64,000 nucleotides of DNA from the NCBI GenBank assembly GCA_004173185.1, contig SEFZ01000018.1:28385-92384 (forward strand), given 5' to 3'. Below, piece by piece: positions 9,153 through 18,390 of the stretch; the first letter of the stretch is position 1; the number at the start of each line of letters is the position of its first letter. The translations under genes were made by a program, and so were the position numbers. The notes under the pieces are model-generated. The model made no database searches and had not been told where the DNA came from. It saw only the letters and a program-made list of their open reading frames with translations. This DNA comes from Sphingomonadales bacterium. GTDB taxonomy: Bacteria > Pseudomonadota > Alphaproteobacteria > Sphingomonadales > Sphingomonadaceae.

Positions 9153-9376
9153 CCTTATTCTCCCTATGGTCATGTGATGATGTGGCGCCTCTATAACGCC
9201 TATCCTCGCGTTCGCCCCCCTTGGAGCCCCTCTCGTCCCGGCCATCTTCTTATCAGATGAGCAATCGCCATCTGCGCTTCGGCAAGGTGCGATTGTCTGC
9301 GCGCGCGCGTCCGCCCATAGGAATTCGCAACAATTCGGCACAGCCGAAGGCATAAATTAGACGACGGGAGAAGTGC

Positions 9377-10489
9377 GTGATCAAGGAAACTTTGAAGCCG
9401 GACGCGTTGGCAATACCGGAAGACATTGATGACATCACGCTCGAATGGCTTCAGTCGTCCTTGAAAAGCCGTGACATTGACGACGAACTGCGGTCCTTTT
9501 CGGTTGCACCGATCGGTGAGGGTTTCGGACAAACGGGGATCGCGGCCCTGATCCGGCTCGATTATGCCAATACCGCGAAGTCCTCGGCAAACCGTCCGGA
9601 GACACTCGTCATCAAGATGGCGACGCCCGACCCGACGCGACGCGCCGTTGCGCGATCGATGAACCTCTATGACCGTGAGGTGCGCTTTTACCAGACGCTG
9701 GCCGAGGATGTTCGCGTTCGGGTACCGCGCTGCTTCTTTGCGCAGATTTCTGAAGATGGTCTCGCCTACGCGTTGCTGCTGGAAGGCTTCGCCGATCATC
9801 GGCCGGGCGACGAGACAATTGGTTGTTCGATCGAGGACGCGAGAATTGCGGTACCTGAACTCGCTCGCCTCCATGCCCCCAATTGGGACAGCGCGCTTGC
9901 AAAGTCGATGAGCAGCTTTCCGGCCATCGATCAGGCCAAGTATGAGCAGGCGTGGGATCGCATGATTGCCGATTTCGGTCATCTCGTCCCCGAAGAAATC
10001 CAATCGGCAAAGGCGCGCTATATCGAGCGTATCCCTTCGCTCGTCCGCTGGATCGGATCAGATCCGATCACCGTGATCCACGCGGATTACAAGTTGGACA
10101 ATCTTCTCTTCGGACCGCCAGGATCGCCCGATCCCATTGTCGTTCTCGACTGGCAAGGCATGCGTCCCGGAAAGCCCATTCAGGATTTTGCCTATCTGAT
10201 CGGCCAGAATATGAACAGCGAGCTGCGTCGGGCCCAAGAGGTCGGGCTGTTGAAGCTGTATCTGGAAGCGCTCGAAAAAGAGGGCATCACCTATGACTTC
10301 TCCACGGCCTATTCGGACTATCGCAAAGCCACTCTCTATCTCTGGTCCTATGTCATCGCGATCACCGGGCTGATGGTGAATAATCACGAGCGCGCCATCC
10401 GCAGAAAGAGTGGGCTCATACAGCGTGCGGCGAGCGCCGTCATGGATCTCGATACGCTCTCGTTGCTGGATCAATTTTCCGCGACATAG
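9377..10489 (+). CDS. APH-fold phosphotransferase 2
   Basis: A 370-aa kinase-fold protein with catalytic loop IHADYKLDNLLF (H-x-D-x4-N) near 234-245 and metal site VVLDWQG near 255-261, the pattern of the ecdysteroid-kinase-like/CHK-like branch of the APH superfamily. It starts with GTG at 9377, with GGGAGAAG upstream. It is not especially close to the kinases at 3159 or 20999, so the cluster holds three different kinase types. The CHK/EcKL branch phosphorylates hydroxyls on steroids or small alcohols in other organisms; the substrate here is unknown. It is divergent from protein A and convergent with the CoA-transferase. Confidence 0.82.
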   Translation: MIKETLKPDALAIPEDIDDITLEWLQSSLKSRDIDDELRSFSVAPIGEGFGQTGIAALIRLDYANTAKSSANRPETLVIKMATPDPTRRAVARSMNLYDREVRFYQTLAEDVRVRVPRCFFAQISEDGLAYALLLEGFADHRPGDETIGCSIEDARIAVPELARLHAPNWDSALAKSMSSFPAIDQAKYEQAWDRMIADFGHLVPEEIQSAKARYIERIPSLVRWIGSDPITVIHADYKLDNLLFGPPGSPDPIVVLDWQGMRPGKPIQDFAYLIGQNMNSELRRAQEVGLLKLYLEALEKEGITYDFSTAYSDYRKATLYLWSYVIAITGLMVNNHERAIRRKSGLIQRAASAVMDLDTLSLLDQFSAT

Positions 10490-10610
10490 CGGGCTGTCGC
10501 CAGACAGCTAGCACTTTACAAACCTGATCCTACCGCGAGCCGCGTCATCGACCGGGAGCCGCCCAGCGCTCCGCGCACCGGGCCGAGATGAATGCGCAGG
10601 CTTCCGTGCC

Positions 10611-10636
10611 GGCGGCAAGGGCGTGGCCCTGCCGCC
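10611..10636. terminator. Hairpin between convergent genes
   Basis: GGCGGC, AGGGC, loop GTG, GCCCT and GCCGCC form an 11-bp stem with one bulged A, between the convergent kinase and CoA-transferase genes. No T-run follows on either strand. It is a possible bidirectional terminator. Confidence 0.35.
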
Positions 10637-10658
10637 GTGCATTTGCAGCCGCTTATAC

Positions 10659-11831
10659 CTAGCCCCCGGCAATCATGGCTAGGATTTCGTCCGTGTGCTC
10701 CCCGATCTTCGGCGCGCGTCTCCCGACGTTGGCTGGCGAGACCGAGTATTTCACGGGGTGGTTGAGGTGCCTGATGGTCCCGAACTCGTCATCTTCGATA
10801 TCGACGAACGCGCCAGTAGCCGCGGCGATGTCGCTGTTGATGAAATCCCGGGGATTGTTGACCCGACTGAAGGGAACATTCGAGTCGCGCATTCGCTGGA
10901 GGAAAACCTCGGTCGTGATCGCGGCGACATCTTTCGCGATCGCCTTGTGGAACTCCGCAATGCCGTGAATGAGCTGCGGGGTGGTCGCGAAACGCGGATC
11001 ATCCTCCAGATCCTCACGACCCAGTGCGCGGCACACCGCCTTATACTGCTGCGGCATCAGGATGAGACCGACAACGGTGCCGTCTGCCGTCGCGAGCGGC
11101 TGATAAGGCTGCTTTGGTGCATGCACGGTCGGAAACTCGACCGACCTGAACGTCTCGTTGGCCATTTCTTCGACGAGGATGAAGGACGCATAGGCCGACA
11201 CCATGTCGATCACGACCTTTTGCCCCACACCACCATTTCGTTCCCGATAGAGAAGGGCGCCCATCGCGGCATGCGACGCCCAGATCGCGGTAATCTTGTC
11301 GGCGACTGGCGAATAGATTGCCTGCGGTGCATCTTCAGTTCCCTGGGCCGCCATAAAGCCGACAAGTCCCTGGATCGAGGTGTCGTATGCCACTCCGTTG
11401 GCATAGGGACCGGTCTCGCCGAAGCCCGTCACCGAGACATAGACAAGACCGGGATTATCGGCCTTGAGCGCCTCATAACCGAATCCAAGGCGCTCCATAA
11501 CGCCCGGGCGGCTGTTTTGGAAAAAGACATCGGCCTTTTTGCACAGGGCCCGAATGGTTTTTACACCCTCGGGCGTTTTCGGGTCGACGGAGATGCTCTT
11601 CTTACCGAAATTCAACTGCTCATGGTAAGCGCTATGTCCCTGGTGAACCGGCAGATTGGATCTGACCGCGATATCGCTGGTCGCGGTTTCAATCTTGACG
11701 ACGGTGGCACCGAGGTCCGCAAGAATGCGCGATCCCAGCGGCCCCGAAACGATCGACGACATATCGACGACAAGCATCCCGCTCAACGGGCCTTTGGGCT
11801 CGGCGTGATCGCCGCTAACGGTACCGGACAT
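10659..11831 (-). CDS. CaiB/BaiF family CoA-transferase
   Basis: A 390-aa class III CoA-transferase. It opens with LVVDMSSIVSGPLGSRILADLGA, has the LNFGKKSISVD strand near 73-83, and carries the catalytic aspartate in GVAYDTS (D150). The family moves CoA between acyl groups with no ATP cost, usually to activate a carboxylate intermediate. The start at 11831 follows GGGAAGGAAT; a start 99 bp upstream adds non-family residues. It probably loads CoA on a product of oxidation so that the enoyl-CoA hydratases and acyl-CoA dehydrogenase of the cluster can act. It is divergent from the TonB receptor at 12428. Confidence 0.9.
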   Translation of the reverse strand: MSGTVSGDHAEPKGPLSGMLVVDMSSIVSGPLGSRILADLGATVVKIETATSDIAVRSNLPVHQGHSAYHEQLNFGKKSISVDPKTPEGVKTIRALCKKADVFFQNSRPGVMERLGFGYEALKADNPGLVYVSVTGFGETGPYANGVAYDTSIQGLVGFMAAQGTEDAPQAIYSPVADKITAIWASHAAMGALLYRERNGGVGQKVVIDMVSAYASFILVEEMANETFRSVEFPTVHAPKQPYQPLATADGTVVGLILMPQQYKAVCRALGREDLEDDPRFATTPQLIHGIAEFHKAIAKDVAAITTEVFLQRMRDSNVPFSRVNNPRDFINSDIAAATGAFVDIEDDEFGTIRHLNHPVKYSVSPANVGRRAPKIGEHTDEILAMIAGG

Positions 11832-12427
11832 TCGTAATTCCTTCCCAAAAGACGGGCCGCTTTTCGGGCCATCCATTTTGTCTGATCCACCCGCGCAAGC
11901 TTTCAAAGCTGCGCAGGCGATTTCACGCAACTCTGGGTCGTTGACGGGGGGCAGTCAACTGCCACACCCCTAGGCGGAAGGGGGGGTCGCGTCTCACAAA
12001 ATGAGAAAATCTCGCTTATTGCGCTCGACGGCTCGGGCGATGCTCTTGGCGACCGATACATGTCCGGCGGAGCCGGCGTATCGGCGAGGGCAGAAATGAG
12101 CTTCGAAAGCGGTTGCGGTCGGAGATGATGCTGAACCCTGAGCCGCGCCCGGAAAGGACGGACGAGGTCTTCGCGCCGAAATAGTGAATGAAAAACGCGG
12201 CACGACTCGCACGAGCCCTTGCCCCTCCCCGCTCGCGATGACGGGCTGCTACCTGGCGAAAGGGACAACTGTCGGACTGTGCGCAGATTCGCGTCGGGTT
12301 CTGCTTCTCACAATGTAAGCAAAGTTGCTCTGCTTGCCGGGGGGCCTCCAATTGCCTGTGCGCGGCTGGTCGATACACTCGCCGATGACCTTCAAAATAA
12401 AACCGAGGGCAGGGAGAGGATAGGGCC
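11832..12427. other. 596-bp intergenic region between divergent genes
   Basis: It separates the minus-strand CoA-transferase from the plus-strand TonB receptor and must hold both promoters. I see no protein with family features; open frames here look like shadows. No clear operator palindrome or sigma-70 consensus could be fixed by eye. A purine-rich GGGCAGGGAGAGGATAGGG segment precedes the receptor ATG and serves as its ribosome-binding site. Confidence 0.5.
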
Positions 12428-14842
12428 ATGAAGAAATTTACAGCCACAGCGGCAATATTATTGGCGGGCGCAAGTCCATCGGCATTCGCCCAAGCGAGCA
12501 GCACGCCGGACGCGGCCATCGCCGAACCGGCAGCAGAAAAAGAAAGCTCCTCGTCGGGCATTCAGGAGATTATCGTTACGGCGCAACGACGCGAGGAGCG
12601 CCTTCAGGATGTTCCTGTGTCGATCACCGCGCTCTCGGGGTCGGCGCTCGATAGCCGCGGCGTTGACCAGACACTTGAGCTTGGCTCAGCGGTACCGGGG
12701 CTGCTCATTTCGATCTCGTCGATATCGGTCCAACCCTATATTCGTGGCATCGGTAACGCCGGTTTCGGCCCTGGAAACGATCCGAGTGTCGCCACGTATG
12801 TCGACGATGTCTATCAGTCGGCGCCGATGGGCCTGCTGTTTTCGCTCAACAACATCGAGCGCATCGAAGTTCTGAAAGGGCCGCAAGGCACTTTGTTCGG
12901 CCGCAACGCGACCGGCGGTCTCATCAACGTGATCACATCGGTGCCGACGTCAAAGACCGAGATCAGGGCCGGTGTAGGCTATGCCAATTTCGACACCTTC
13001 TCGGCCAACGCCTATGTCGCCGGCGGCAGCGATATCGTGGCGGGTGATCTGGCGGTGACCTATTCCAAGCAGAGCGACGGGTGGGGACGAAATCTCTTCC
13101 AGGAAGGCCAACAAGGCGTCGTTCTCGTCAACGGCGTCCCGACCCCGAATCCGCCGGTCCGGCGCGACGTCGGCGTGATGGAGCAGCTTGGACTGTCGTC
13201 GAAACTCGTCTTCACTCCGACGGACCGGACGAGTGTCATCCTCAGCGGGCGATACATTTACACGAACTCCGACCAAGGCCTTTATCGCCGGCAGCTTCCC
13301 GGGGCGGTGCTGACGGGTCCCCGCATCGGCGGCGTCGTGCAGCCTTTCACCTCGACGGGCGGTGGGTTCTACGACATCAACAGCGATGTCGACTGGTTCT
13401 ACCGCGTCAACCAGTATCAGGCCAGCCTGAAGGTCGAACAAGAACTGGGCTTCGCGACGGTCAAGTCCATCAGCTCCTTTCTGCGCGCAACGTCCGAGCA
13501 GTCGGTGCCTTCGGACGCAAACCCCAATCCGACCGATTCAGGGGTTTCGGTGCCGCGGGCGGCGTGGCGCACCTGGACCCAGGAAATCCAGTTGCTTTCG
13601 AACGACAGCAGTCCCGACTGGCTGCAATGGATCGTCGGGGGCTTTTACCTGAACCAGCGCGCCGGATATGCGCCGACCCGCCTGTTCACTGGCCAGTATT
13701 TCCAGGTACAAGACCGCTTCGGCTATCAGACGAATGAATCACTTTCCGCTTTCGGGCAGGCGACCTTTTCGCTTGGCGAGGCGACCAAATTAACGGTCGG
13801 CGGCAGATATACGAGCGATCGGCTGGAGACCGAACAATGGTTTGTGGGCCGCCTTGCTCCTGGCAACACATCGGCGCTGGGCGCCAGCGCGACGAACGGC
13901 GTGATCACGAACGTCATTCCGCCGACGCACACGCGCCAGAGTTCGCCAACCTGGCGCATCTCGCTCGACCACAAATTCACGCCGGACATCATGGGTTATG
14001 TCAGCGTGAACAAAGGATATAAGGCCGGCTCTTATAATCTGCTCGGAAACCCGCCGGGCGCGACGACCCCGACCCCGGCCGTCGATCCGGAGACCCTGCT
14101 GGCGTTTGAAGGTGGTGTGAAGTCGGATCTTTTCGACCGGCGGGTGCGTCTCAACATTTCGGGCTATTATTATGACTACAAGGATCTGCAAATCCAGGCA
14201 TCGATCGGTAGCCCGCCGGTTTCCTATCTTGCAAACGCCGCGGCCGCCCGAGTCTATGGCCTCGACTTCGACACCGCATGGGCCGTCACGGACCATCTGA
14301 CGCTTTCCTACTCTGGCTCGCTCATCAATGCGAAGTTTAAGAAATATGACAACGCCGTCATCGCGGTGCCGAACGGATATTCGACGATCGTCAACGGCAA
14401 CCAGGTTCTGCTGACGACGCTCGCAACAGCGCCAGGAAACGTTCTGATCCCGGGACCTGCGCGCCCCAATTACGGCAACATCAACGTGATCTTGCCAGAC
14501 TTGTCGGGGTATCACCTTCCCCGCGCGCCGAAGTTCACATCGACCGCGACCATCGACTGGCGCATTCCGCTGGGGGATGGCGAGGCGACGGCGTCGGCAA
14601 GCTGGTACCATAATAGCGGCTTTGCCTGGGAGGCGGCAAACCGGGTGCGCGAGGACAAATATGACACTGTGAGCGCGCAGCTTGGTTACAGTTTCGCGGG
14701 AGATCATCTGCGGATGAGCCTGTGGGTCAAGAACCTCTTCGAGAAGAAATATTACTCGTTCAAATACATCACGACCTCCGGGGACGTCGGATCGCCGGCG
14801 GCACCGCGCACCTTCGGCGTAGCGCTCGACTGGAAGATGTAG
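12428..14842 (+). CDS. TonB-dependent outer-membrane receptor 1
   Basis: An 804-aa receptor with an N-terminal signal peptide (MKKFTATAAILLAG to about SAFAQA, residue 22). The TonB-box/plug start is EIIVTAQRREERLQDVPVSI at 47-66, plug motifs include RIEVLKGPQGTLFGRNATGG, and a C-terminal beta-barrel follows. The last residue of the mature protein is not aromatic (ALDWKM), though W is near the end. It would import the cluster's hydrophobic substrate or a related compound across the outer membrane with TonB energy. It leads a plus-strand set with protein B (14952) and an MFS carrier (15929), a plausible uptake operon. Confidence 0.93.
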   Translation: MKKFTATAAILLAGASPSAFAQASSTPDAAIAEPAAEKESSSSGIQEIIVTAQRREERLQDVPVSITALSGSALDSRGVDQTLELGSAVPGLLISISSISVQPYIRGIGNAGFGPGNDPSVATYVDDVYQSAPMGLLFSLNNIERIEVLKGPQGTLFGRNATGGLINVITSVPTSKTEIRAGVGYANFDTFSANAYVAGGSDIVAGDLAVTYSKQSDGWGRNLFQEGQQGVVLVNGVPTPNPPVRRDVGVMEQLGLSSKLVFTPTDRTSVILSGRYIYTNSDQGLYRRQLPGAVLTGPRIGGVVQPFTSTGGGFYDINSDVDWFYRVNQYQASLKVEQELGFATVKSISSFLRATSEQSVPSDANPNPTDSGVSVPRAAWRTWTQEIQLLSNDSSPDWLQWIVGGFYLNQRAGYAPTRLFTGQYFQVQDRFGYQTNESLSAFGQATFSLGEATKLTVGGRYTSDRLETEQWFVGRLAPGNTSALGASATNGVITNVIPPTHTRQSSPTWRISLDHKFTPDIMGYVSVNKGYKAGSYNLLGNPPGATTPTPAVDPETLLAFEGGVKSDLFDRRVRLNISGYYYDYKDLQIQASIGSPPVSYLANAAAARVYGLDFDTAWAVTDHLTLSYSGSLINAKFKKYDNAVIAVPNGYSTIVNGNQVLLTTLATAPGNVLIPGPARPNYGNINVILPDLSGYHLPRAPKFTSTATIDWRIPLGDGEATASASWYHNSGFAWEAANRVREDKYDTVSAQLGYSFAGDHLRMSLWVKNLFEKKYYSFKYITTSGDVGSPAAPRTFGVALDWKM

Positions 14843-14951
14843 ACCGACCGTGAGCGGCGCAGCGCGCGGCTCACCGAGCAGGCTGGCCGGTCGCCCATTG
14901 GCGGCCGGCTGGATCAAATAGAAATGCCGCGAGGCACTCGGGAGATTATCG

Positions 14952-15941
14952 ATGAAGCCATCAGACGAATTTCGGCACGAAGCCCAAGACGGCGTCCGCT
15001 GGCAGGAAAATTATGTCTGGCACTGCTGGGATGCAGAGCGCAACTGCGGATGGTTCATCCACCTGGGGCGCATCCATGACGAAGGCATGATCGACGTGCG
15101 AGCCTTGGTCATGATTAACGGCAAGGCTACCTCTGCGACCTTCCAGGTCAGCGGTGATGATTGCTTCGGCGCTCCGGGGCTCGATGTGAAAGTCGAAATT
15201 CCGCTCGAGAAGATGCGGATCCGATTTGATGGCAAGGGCGCGGTCGGCACGACCAGCGACGGATTCCACGGAGTTCTCGCAGGCGACATTCCTTTCGGCT
15301 TCGACATCGAGATGATCAGCGAGCATCCGGTTGTCGATTGGGGCCCTTACACCGCGAGCGCCGGCATCGACCCGCTCATCGCGGGAAATCACTACGAACA
15401 GGGCGCGCGCTGGCGCGGCAAGCTGTGGGGAGCCGGCACTGAGATCGAGGCCGAGGGCCTGCTCATCCGCGACCACAGCTGGGGGCCTCGCCAGTGGCAA
15501 GGCAAATGGTGGGGGATCTGGCTCCCGATGGTGTTCGACGGCGGACGGCGCTTCATCTCGGGAACGGCGATGGCCGATAATGGTGTCTGGAGGACTTTCA
15601 CCATCCTCAGCGACACGAGCGGCGTGGTCAATGTGTCCTATGACAATTGGTTCACAGTCACAGGGCCGTTCGTGCCGCGACAATATAGCAGCGCGCGGGT
15701 ATTGCGGATCGGCGACGATTTTACGGAGCGATACGAATATGAGGGCCATGCGGCCCTAGCCTTCATGCGCCACTCCAGCTTCCTCGACGCCGAGGGACGG
15801 CCGATCAAGCGCGGTATCACGGACATGTATTCCACGGTCCGAGGCGAGGGCCAAGTCGGTTTTGCGAACCTTCAGCACACGGTTGCAGCATCGATCGTGG
15901 AGGAAGGGTTCAACAACCCCGCGGAACGATGGGCGGAGTGA
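14952..15941 (+). CDS. CrtC/AttH-like DHSWGPR-motif protein B
   Basis: A 329-aa protein with IRDHSWGPRQWQGKWWG at 172-188 and N-terminal WQENYVWHCWD at 17-27. It is the closest of the four copies to protein A (8187): both share the WQEN, HCWD/HGWD, HYE-x-G-x-RW and DHSWGPR blocks. No signal peptide or TM segment is seen. The family may bind or transform a hydrophobic intermediate. Its last 13 bp overlap the MFS gene start, so the two are translationally linked. It lies between the TonB receptor and the MFS carrier, which points to a role close to uptake or first-step processing; this is inference. Confidence 0.72.
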   Translation: MKPSDEFRHEAQDGVRWQENYVWHCWDAERNCGWFIHLGRIHDEGMIDVRALVMINGKATSATFQVSGDDCFGAPGLDVKVEIPLEKMRIRFDGKGAVGTTSDGFHGVLAGDIPFGFDIEMISEHPVVDWGPYTASAGIDPLIAGNHYEQGARWRGKLWGAGTEIEAEGLLIRDHSWGPRQWQGKWWGIWLPMVFDGGRRFISGTAMADNGVWRTFTILSDTSGVVNVSYDNWFTVTGPFVPRQYSSARVLRIGDDFTERYEYEGHAALAFMRHSSFLDAEGRPIKRGITDMYSTVRGEGQVGFANLQHTVAASIVEEGFNNPAERWAE

Positions 15942-17182
15942 CCGACGCAACCGTCGCGCACGCTGATTCGAGTTCATCGGCGCGCGCGGAGCGCATGCGG
16001 GGAATCGTGGTCATCGTGATCGCCTTCCTCGGCATGATCCTTTCGATGCCGACGGTCATTGGTTACAGTATCGGCGTCTTCATGTTGTCTCTGGAGAGCA
16101 GCGAAGGCTGGGACCGGGCGAATGTTTCGCTCGCCATGACCTTCTTTTCGATCGTCATGTTCCTGATGTCCGCGCTCGCCGGCCGCCTCGCGGATGCGGT
16201 CGGAGCGGCTCGCGCCGGAGGCGCGAGCATGCTGGCCTTTGGACTTGCCCTCGTGATCGGAAGCAGGCTTGTCGATAGCGTCGAAGGACTTTGGCTCTTT
16301 TACGCCGTTGCAGCAGTGGCCGGGATTGCGACCACGCCCGTCGTCTTGCTGAGGCCGGTCGCCGCCAATTTTTCCGCGCGCCGCGGCATCGCAATGGGTG
16401 TCGTGCTCTGTGGCGTCGGACTGGGAGCGGCGCTCGTCCCGCAATTTGCGACGTTTGTTGTCTCAAGGGAAGGCTGGCGTGATGGCTACGCAGCGTTCGG
16501 CGTCGCGGCAATCGTTTTCGCGCCGGTGCTTTGGCTGGCGTTGCGGGAAGGCGCGGCCGAGCAAGCGGCGAAAAACACGATTGGAGAAGTTGCGAGCACG
16601 GGCGGACCAAGTCTGAAGACGGCTTTTAAGGAAGGGCGCTTTTGGTTGCTGTCGACGATTTCGCTGATGGGAATGCTTGGTCTCAGTGGCTTCGTATCCC
16701 ATCTCATCCCGCTCGCTCGCGACCAAGGGATGGGCGCTGCGGAAGCAGCAGGGGTCGCTTCAGTTCTTGGCATTTCTAGCATCGTCGGTCGGATCGGAAC
16801 CGGCCTCGCCCTCGATCGCGTTCCGGGGAAGTTCGTCGGGATCGCAGTATTTTCGATCGGGGCCACCGGAATGCTGCTTCTTGCTTCGAAGCAGGTCGAC
16901 CCCCTTTTTGCCGCGATGATGATAGGATTGACGCTGGGTGCCGAGGTCGATCTTCTCGCCTACCTCGTCAGCCGCTATTATGGGCTTCGCGCCTTCGCGG
17001 CGATATTTGGCTGGAATTATGGAATGCTGTCGATCGGCGCGCTGGCGAGCCCGATCATGTTCGCCCTCTTGCAACAATCCGCTGGAACTTATTCGGGCGC
17101 CTTGTTCGCGGCGGCGACCGCGCTTTCGTTCGCCGCGTTCGGATGCCTCTTTCTTGGCCAGTACGCTCGGCAGGAAGAATAA
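15929..17182 (+). CDS. MFS transporter
   Basis: A 417-aa integral membrane protein with about 12 hydrophobic segments. The first is VVIVIAFLGMILSMPTVIGY near 27-46, and a long central loop of about 35 residues near 205-240 divides the two six-helix halves. The pattern is of the monocarboxylate/OFA-like group. It overlaps the upstream gene by 13 bp. It is likely an inner-membrane carrier for the substrate brought in by the TonB receptor, or for an acidic intermediate. Direction of transport cannot be told from sequence. Confidence 0.87.
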   Translation: MGGVTDATVAHADSSSSARAERMRGIVVIVIAFLGMILSMPTVIGYSIGVFMLSLESSEGWDRANVSLAMTFFSIVMFLMSALAGRLADAVGAARAGGASMLAFGLALVIGSRLVDSVEGLWLFYAVAAVAGIATTPVVLLRPVAANFSARRGIAMGVVLCGVGLGAALVPQFATFVVSREGWRDGYAAFGVAAIVFAPVLWLALREGAAEQAAKNTIGEVASTGGPSLKTAFKEGRFWLLSTISLMGMLGLSGFVSHLIPLARDQGMGAAEAAGVASVLGISSIVGRIGTGLALDRVPGKFVGIAVFSIGATGMLLLASKQVDPLFAAMMIGLTLGAEVDLLAYLVSRYYGLRAFAAIFGWNYGMLSIGALASPIMFALLQQSAGTYSGALFAAATALSFAAFGCLFLGQYARQEE

Positions 17183-17378
17183 TCGATGTGCAACCCATCC
17201 CGAGGTTTGCCGGCAGGGGTGACCGAACTGTTCAATGGGACCAGCCAACGCAGCAAACCCGCGGCAGGAACTGGCGCATTACGAGCGCGGGTTGATCGTT
17301 TCGCGCCGCGACACGCGAGCCGACTCAATTACCCCACGCCGGAATTTTGCAATCTTCAGGCGCTGCGGAGCCGCCCGA

Positions 17379-18377
17379 TCAGAATGTCGTTCGGTCAGTC
17401 TGGTCTGCCCACAGGCGACCGTTTCGCTCCGCCATCTCCTGAAACGACATAGCGTCGACGACCATGCCGTGCCCGATGCGGCCGTCATTTAGCACCCAGC
17501 GCATGAGCGAATGGCAGACCTCGACGTGATTATATTGCCGAACCGGCCCGCCGGAAATGGCGGTGCCCTGAAGCAGGAAGGTCCGACCCTTGGCATCCAA
17601 GGCCTCCGCAACAATTCCTGTGAGCAGCCAGCCAACCCGGATAAATCGCAACTTCAAGCTCACAAGGCCGGTAGCCTCGCCGCGATCGAGAACATAGCCG
17701 TAGGCGAGCGCTTCCCGATCCTCGTCTTCAGAGCCGAGAGTACGGCGATTGATCCAGCTGATCGCAAGCTCCTCGCCGAAATGAGCGTGCATCCAGCCCC
17801 CGCCGGGCTGACCGATCTCACGGCGCGGGCCCCAGCTGTGATCCATCGCTTCGACGCAATCGATCTCGAAGGAACGGCCATGAAGTTCGAGCGAGCCCGT
17901 GACGCGGCAAGTCAGATCGAAATGCCCCTTATAGGCATCGTCCCAGGCGGTCTCGGCCCTTCCTCCCTCTGCAATACGAGGATTATGAAGAGGGTCATGC
18001 GGGTCGAAGGGGTCCATTAGGCCGCGATAAGCGAGCGACAACGACATGCCTCCATAAGCGCCGCGGTACCGGACGTCATAATCGCGGATGTTGCGGGCAT
18101 CGATCTCGAGCGCATTCTCGGTCCTGACGGCCGAGAGACTGTCGATCGCGGGCATAGACGGGCGATTGTCGGCATAAAGTACGTCGCCATGGTCAGGCGA
18201 CAATTTGCCGAAAACCACAATTTCTGCCTGCGTAATGCCAACAGCCTTTCGCGTGACGAGATGGACATGGCCCACGATCGAATATTCGGGCACCGAAAAC
18301 ACGAACATGTTCGTTTCCGCCCAATCCGACGGCATGTCTTTCGGACAATGAAAATCTACGTCGGCATCGGTGAACAT
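17379..18377 (-). CDS. CrtC/AttH-like DHSWGPR-motif protein C
   Basis: A 332-aa protein with EAMDHSWGPRREIGQPGGGW at 176-195. The N-terminus (FHCPKDMPSDWAETNMFVF) differs from proteins A and B, so C belongs to a second subgroup, but the central motif and position are the same. No signal peptide or TM helix is seen. It is the last gene of the long minus-strand operon P450, TonB receptor, protein D, kinase, ADH, ALDH, protein C, 13 bp after the ALDH stop. It ends with its stop at 17379, convergent with the MFS gene. Confidence 0.7.
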   Translation of the reverse strand: MFTDADVDFHCPKDMPSDWAETNMFVFSVPEYSIVGHVHLVTRKAVGITQAEIVVFGKLSPDHGDVLYADNRPSMPAIDSLSAVRTENALEIDARNIRDYDVRYRGAYGGMSLSLAYRGLMDPFDPHDPLHNPRIAEGGRAETAWDDAYKGHFDLTCRVTGSLELHGRSFEIDCVEAMDHSWGPRREIGQPGGGWMHAHFGEELAISWINRRTLGSEDEDREALAYGYVLDRGEATGLVSLKLRFIRVGWLLTGIVAEALDAKGRTFLLQGTAISGGPVRQYNHVEVCHSLMRWVLNDGRIGHGMVVDAMSFQEMAERNGRLWADQTDRTTF

Positions 18378-18390
18378 AAGCGCTTCCTAA

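Noticed and set aside
10695..11837. 380-aa open frame on the plus strand
   Set aside because: It is antisense to the CaiB/BaiF CoA-transferase, whose catalytic motif is clear on the minus strand.
13790..14917. 375-aa open frame on the minus strand
   Set aside because: It is antisense to the TonB receptor barrel, with Arg-rich shadow composition.
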